Below, piece after piece: positions 6,435 to 7,253 of a DNA stretch of 7,253 nt; the stretch's first letter is position 1; every line of letters starts with the position of its first letter. Source of the stretch: Oscillospiraceae bacterium (GTDB taxonomy: Bacteria > Bacillota > Clostridia > Oscillospirales > Acutalibacteraceae); contig DOZQ01000163.1 in the NCBI GenBank assembly GCA_003517915.1, forward strand, positions 1 through 7,253, written 5' to 3'. Below the pieces are notes generated by a model that was given only the letters and a program-made list of their open reading frames with translations, had not been told where the DNA came from and did not search any database. A program made the position numbers and the translations under genes.

Positions 6435-7253
6435 ATGCTTACCAATATTGGAATAGATTTGGGCACGGCGAATACGATTATCTGTTCTGGACAAAAAATC
6501 ATGCTTAACGAGCCGTCGGTGGTTTCGCTTGAGACCGCGACCGGCAAGCCGGTCAAATACGGAAAGGAAGCCTATAAAACCATAGGCCGCTCACCTGACC
6601 GTATAACGCCGGTATGTCCCATTGAACGCGGAGTAATCGCCAATTACGAAATAACCGAATATATGCTTGAGCATTTTATGCGCACCGTATGCGGGGGAAA
6701 GATGCTAAAGCCCCGCGTAATGATTTCCATGCCGAGCGGCATCACTGCGGTGCAGCAGCGCTCGATCGTCGACGCGGCGACCAACGCGGGAGCCAGAAAC
6801 GTCTGTCTTATAGAAGGGCCGGTGGCGGCAGCAATAGGCATAGGGATAGATTTTTCAAAACCGCACGGCACCATAATCGTGGATGTCGGCGCGGGCACAA
6901 CCGACGTGGCCGTTTTGTCAATGGGAGGTTTGGCGCAGTGCGATTCGCTGAGAGTAGCCAGCCTGGATTTTGACGATGCGATCGCCCGTTATGTGAGAAA
7001 GCATTTTAACGTTTTAATCGGGCAAAAAACCGCGTCCGAAATCAAGACAAAAATCGGATGCGTGGTCTACCGTTCGGTCGAGGTGGCTATGGTCGCGAAG
7101 GGGCGCAACCTGCTGACTGGGTTGCCGCAGCTTTTTGAGATCACCTCCAACCAGGTGTGCGACGCGATGAACGACGTTTCATATTCGATTTGCAGGGAGG
7201 TACAGTCGGTGCTGGAAAAGACGCCGCCTGAGCTGATAGCGGATATTTCGGGG
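6435..7253 (+). CDS. mreB: MreB/Mbl-family actin-like protein, divergent (3' end outside window)
   Basis: These 273 codons are the first four-fifths of an MreB-family protein, the actin homologue that guides cell-wall synthesis along the inner membrane. The ATG at 6435 follows AGTGGTGA (6423-6430). Visible family marks: phosphate-1 loop G-I-D-L-G-T-A-N (6-13), L-N-E-P-S-V-V (24-30), P-I-x-x-G-V-I-A-N-Y (62-71), I-E-G-P-V-A-A-A-I-G (126-135), phosphate-2 loop D-V-G-A-G-T-T-D-V-A-V (150-160), G-R-N-L-L-T-G-L-P (223-231) and the near-invariant T-P-P-E-L-I-A-D-I (263-271). The last 60-70 residues, including the GGGAL adenosine motif, lie beyond the window. Several nucleotide-site positions are non-canonical: E-G-P for E-E-P, D-V-G-A-G-T for D-I-G-G-G-T, R-V-A-S-L for R-x-x-G-D, and T-A-S-E-I-K for T-A-E-x-x-K. 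It may therefore be a paralogue and not the main MreB, so the symbol is a family label. It has its own promoter. Whether mreC and mreD follow cannot be seen. Confidence 0.88.
   Translation, partial: MLTNIGIDLGTANTIICSGQKIMLNEPSVVSLETATGKPVKYGKEAYKTIGRSPDRITPVCPIERGVIANYEITEYMLEHFMRTVCGGKMLKPRVMISMPSGITAVQQRSIVDAATNAGARNVCLIEGPVAAAIGIGIDFSKPHGTIIVDVGAGTTDVAVLSMGGLAQCDSLRVASLDFDDAIARYVRKHFNVLIGQKTASEIKTKIGCVVYRSVEVAMVAKGRNLLTGLPQLFEITSNQVCDAMNDVSYSICREVQSVLEKTPPELIADISG

Noticed and set aside
6689..6973. Plus-strand open frame of 94 codons inside the mreB-like gene
   Set aside because: It is out of frame with a clear MreB reading frame and is Arg/Gly-rich as expected for a frame-shifted reading of that gene.
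1..7253. Mobile element, prophage, CRISPR array or defence island
   Set aside because: There is no transposase or integrase, no regularly spaced repeats, no target duplications and no phage-like genes. RecD2 alone is a housekeeping helicase and does not indicate a defence system.

Overview
The window reads as a chromosomal segment of a low-to-mid-GC Gram-positive anaerobe of the Clostridia, most likely an Oscillospiraceae/Ruminococcaceae-type lineage. This assignment is inferred from protein resemblance: a CdaA-type diadenylate cyclase beside a YbbR/CdaR protein, RecD2 (the RecBC-independent form), ComF and a divergent MreB. The Shine-Dalgarno sequences are strong and Bacillota-like, and GTG starts are used. 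All seven genes lie on the plus strand, gaps are short, and there are no tRNA or rRNA genes, insertion sequences, CRISPR arrays or prophage genes.

Layout. (1) Bases 1-331 hold the 3' end of cdaA, which makes the second messenger c-di-AMP. (2) Bases 318-1601 hold cdaR, a membrane-anchored YbbR-repeat regulator of CdaA; it overlaps cdaA by 14 bases. (3) Bases 1654-3054 encode a polytopic membrane protein of the O-antigen ligase/polymerase (Wzy_C) superfamily, where glmM is usually found in this operon. (4) Bases 3067-3408 encode a 113-residue protein of unknown function with one N-terminal membrane helix. (5) Bases 3464-5668 encode full-length RecD2, a 5'-3' superfamily 1 DNA helicase. (6) comF follows with no gap (start 5669 or 5672, end 6361), a zinc-finger phosphoribosyltransferase-fold protein linked to DNA uptake. 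(7) After a 73-base spacer with a good sigma-A-type promoter, an MreB/Mbl-family gene starts at 6435 and runs off the window's right edge.

How the genes fit together. cdaA/cdaR (turgor and cell-wall homeostasis), the polysaccharide polymerase/ligase-like protein and the MreB homologue share a cell-envelope theme. recD2 and comF share a DNA theme and look translationally coupled. Only the mreB-like gene has a convincing promoter of its own, and no strong intrinsic terminator is visible, so the first six genes may be largely co-transcribed.

Most of this is familiar gene content. The two points that best repay a second look are the MreB homologue, in which several nucleotide-contacting positions differ from canonical MreB (including the Glu equivalent to actin Gln137, here Gly), and the small unrecognised membrane protein between the polymerase-like gene and recD2. 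I did not find a clearly novel multi-gene system.
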